Shown: piece by piece, positions 60,601-64,000 of the stretch | Numbering within the stretch: position 1 is the stretch's first letter | Layout of the letters: each line of letters begins with the position of its first letter | Origin: JAHRAW01 sp965249835 | GTDB taxonomy: Bacteria; Pseudomonadota; Gammaproteobacteria; Arenicellales; Poriferihabitantaceae | NCBI GenBank assembly: GCA_965249835.1 | Contig: CBDFMY010000003.1 | Coordinates: 248,001 to 312,000 of the forward strand | Reading direction: 5' to 3' | Length of the DNA: 64,000 nt | The notes under the pieces: generated by a model | What the model was told of the DNA's origin: nothing | Database searches by the model: none | Seen by the model: the letters and a program-made list of their open reading frames with translations, nothing else | Program-made: the position numbers and the translations under genes

Positions 60601-62075
60601 CGGCGACAGAATGTTGTTGGTGGACATCATCAGCGAGCGCGCTTCGAGTTGCGCTTCGATGGACATCGGCACATGCACCGCCATCTGGTCACCGTCAAAG
60701 TCGGCGTTGTAGGGCGTGCACACCAGCGGATGCAATTGAATCGCCTTGCCCTCAATCAGCACCGGCTCGAATGCCTGAATGCCGAGGCGGTGCAGGGTCG
60801 GCGCGCGGTTCAGCATAACCGGATGCTCGCGAATCACATCTTCGAGAATGTCCCACACTTCCGGGCTTTCCATCTCCACCATTTTTTTGGATTGCTTGAT
60901 GGTGGTGGAAAGACCTTGCAGTTCAAGCCTGCTGAAAATAAACGGCTTGAATAATTCCAGTGCCATCTTCTTGGGCAAGCCGCACTGATGCAACCGCAGG
61001 GTTGGCCCTACGACGATTACCGAGCGACCGGAATAATCCACGCGCTTGCCCAGCAGGTTTTGCCGGAAGCGCCCCTGCTTGCCCTTGATCATGTCGGAAA
61101 TGGATTTCAACTGACGCTTGTTGGCGCCGGTGATTGCCTTGCCGCGCCGACCATTGTCGAGCAGCGCGTCCACCGATTCCTGCAACATGCGTTTTTCGTT
61201 GCGCACGATGAGGTCCGGGGCATTCAAATCCAGCAGCCGCTTCAGGCGATTGTTGCGGTTGATGACCCGACGATACAAATCGTTCAAATCCGAGGTGGCG
61301 AAACGCCCGCCGTCCAGCGGCACCAGCGGCCGCAAATCCGGCGGCAACACCGGTAGCACGGTCATAATCATCCAACTCGGTTTGTTGCCGGAGTCGATGA
61401 ACGCCTGAATCAGTTTCAGTCGGCTGGTGAATTTTTTGAGTTTGGTTTCGGACTTGGTGTTTTTCATTTCCTCACGCAAATTCATCGCCTCTTCCTTCAG
61501 GTCGACCTCGCCCATCAATGCGGAGATGGCTTCGGCGCCCATGCGTGCTTTGAATTCATCGCCGTAGGTTTCAATAGCTTCGAGATAGGCTTCTTCGGTC
61601 AGCAACTTGCCGCGTTCAAAGTCGGTAAGGCCCGGATCGATGACTACATATGCCTCAAAATATAACACCCGCTCCAGCTCGCGCACGGTCATGTCGAGTA
61701 GCAATCCGAGCCGCGATGGCAGCGACTTCAAGAACCAGATGTGAGCGCACGGCGCCGCCAGATCAATATGCCCCATGCGGTCGCGGCGCACACTGGACTG
61801 CGTGACTTCGACGCCGCATTTTTCGCAGATTACGCCGCGATGCTTGAGCCGTTTGTATTTTCCGCACAAACATTCGTAATCGCTCACCGGGCCAAACAGT
61901 TTGGCGCAGAACAATCCATCGCGCTCCGGTTTGAAGGTGCGGTAGTTGATGGTTTCCGGTTTCTTGACTTCGCCGTAGGACCAGGAACGAATTTTTTCCG
62001 GCGCGGCAATGCTAACGCGAATGAAGTCGAAATCCTCAACCGTATCGCTTTGCTTGAACAGATTGAAAATGTCTC

Positions 62076-62079
<4 letters not shown>
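57637..62079 (-). CDS. rpoC: RNA polymerase beta-prime subunit
   Basis: 1480 residues, somewhat longer than E. coli's 1407. The zinc finger Cys70/72/85/88 (YECLCGKYKRLKHRGVICEK), the catalytic NADFDGDQMAVHVP and the second zinc site around CETRFGVCAKCYGRDL are intact. The extra length is partly an acidic C-terminal tail (ADDESADPETPDDNSADTAA). The start overlaps the rpoB stop by 4 nt (ATGA). Unusually, no rpsL-rpsG-fusA follows; instead there are hairpins and then a GHKL/DUF3883 gene. Confidence 0.98.

Positions 62080-64000
<1,921 letters not shown>

Overview
The window looks like a Gammaproteobacterium chromosome. The gene neighbourhoods dprA-smg-topA, hisB-H-A-F-I followed by tatA-B-C, rpmB-rpmG and rpoB-rpoC, together with a 16S rRNA 3'-end fragment of proteobacterial type, point that way. 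I cannot assign a genus. Mixed GC content, at least five insertion-sequence copies or fragments, several broken genes and rRNA debris suggest a genome being rearranged by mobile DNA.

Layout. Positions 1-4.9 kb: a LysR regulator (partial) divergent from an EamA exporter, a LysE-type exporter, an amidase broken by one amber codon, and a FabD-like malonyltransferase preceded by a 9-bp tandem repeat. 4.9-7.3 kb: a compact restriction-modification-like operon (MT-A70 methyltransferase, second DNA methyltransferase, HNH nuclease) with overlapping genes. 7.4-12.0 kb: homocysteine methyltransferase, carboxylate-amine ligase, thioesterase, a TauD-like dioxygenase, a transposase remnant and a small membrane protein. 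12.0-17.8 kb: housekeeping genes (rpmG, rpmB, folB, plsY, tsaD, aat, nadE) with a hairpin-rich 535-bp element bounded by inverted repeats. 17.9-24.5 kb: one long minus-strand run hisB-hisH-hisA-hisF-[STAS/GHKL ATPase]-hisI-tatA-tatB-[77-aa CxxC protein]-tatC, with two uncharacterised genes set inside it.

24.6-27.2 kb is a mobile-element and debris zone (IS481-like, IS30-like, an orphan IS end, a shard resembling the 16S-23S spacer) ending in a short gene for a secreted heptad-repeat peptide. 27.4-45.7 kb is an aerobic benzoate island using the box (benzoyl-CoA epoxidation) route. Its parts are benzoate-CoA ligase, BoxA/BoxB epoxidase, BoxC, a beta-oxidation-like lower set (enoyl-CoA hydratase, hydroxyacyl-CoA dehydrogenase, MaoC protein, thiolase), the regulator BoxR, a DUF4863 protein, an alpha/beta hydrolase and a complete branched-chain-type ABC importer. 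The two divergent halves each have a good sigma70 promoter overlapped by a TGCA-N6-TGCA-type site, and an IS lies between them. The semialdehyde dehydrogenase BoxD is not in the window.

45.8-50.1 kb is again scrambled: a LysE remnant runs into about 220 bp of 16S rRNA 3' end. An amino-acid ABC transporter has two permeases but no ATPase and a decapitated binding protein. An IS with a 4-bp target duplication sits inside an IS30 end fragment. 50.1-54.2 kb is dprA-smg-topA. Between topA and rpoC lies an AT-richer, 1006-codon gene with a sacsin-like GHKL ATPase domain and a C-terminal DUF3883/PD-(D/E)XK nuclease-like domain, a plausible stand-alone defence gene. 57.6-64 kb is rpoC and most of rpoB (cut by the window edge), followed by three stacked hairpins.
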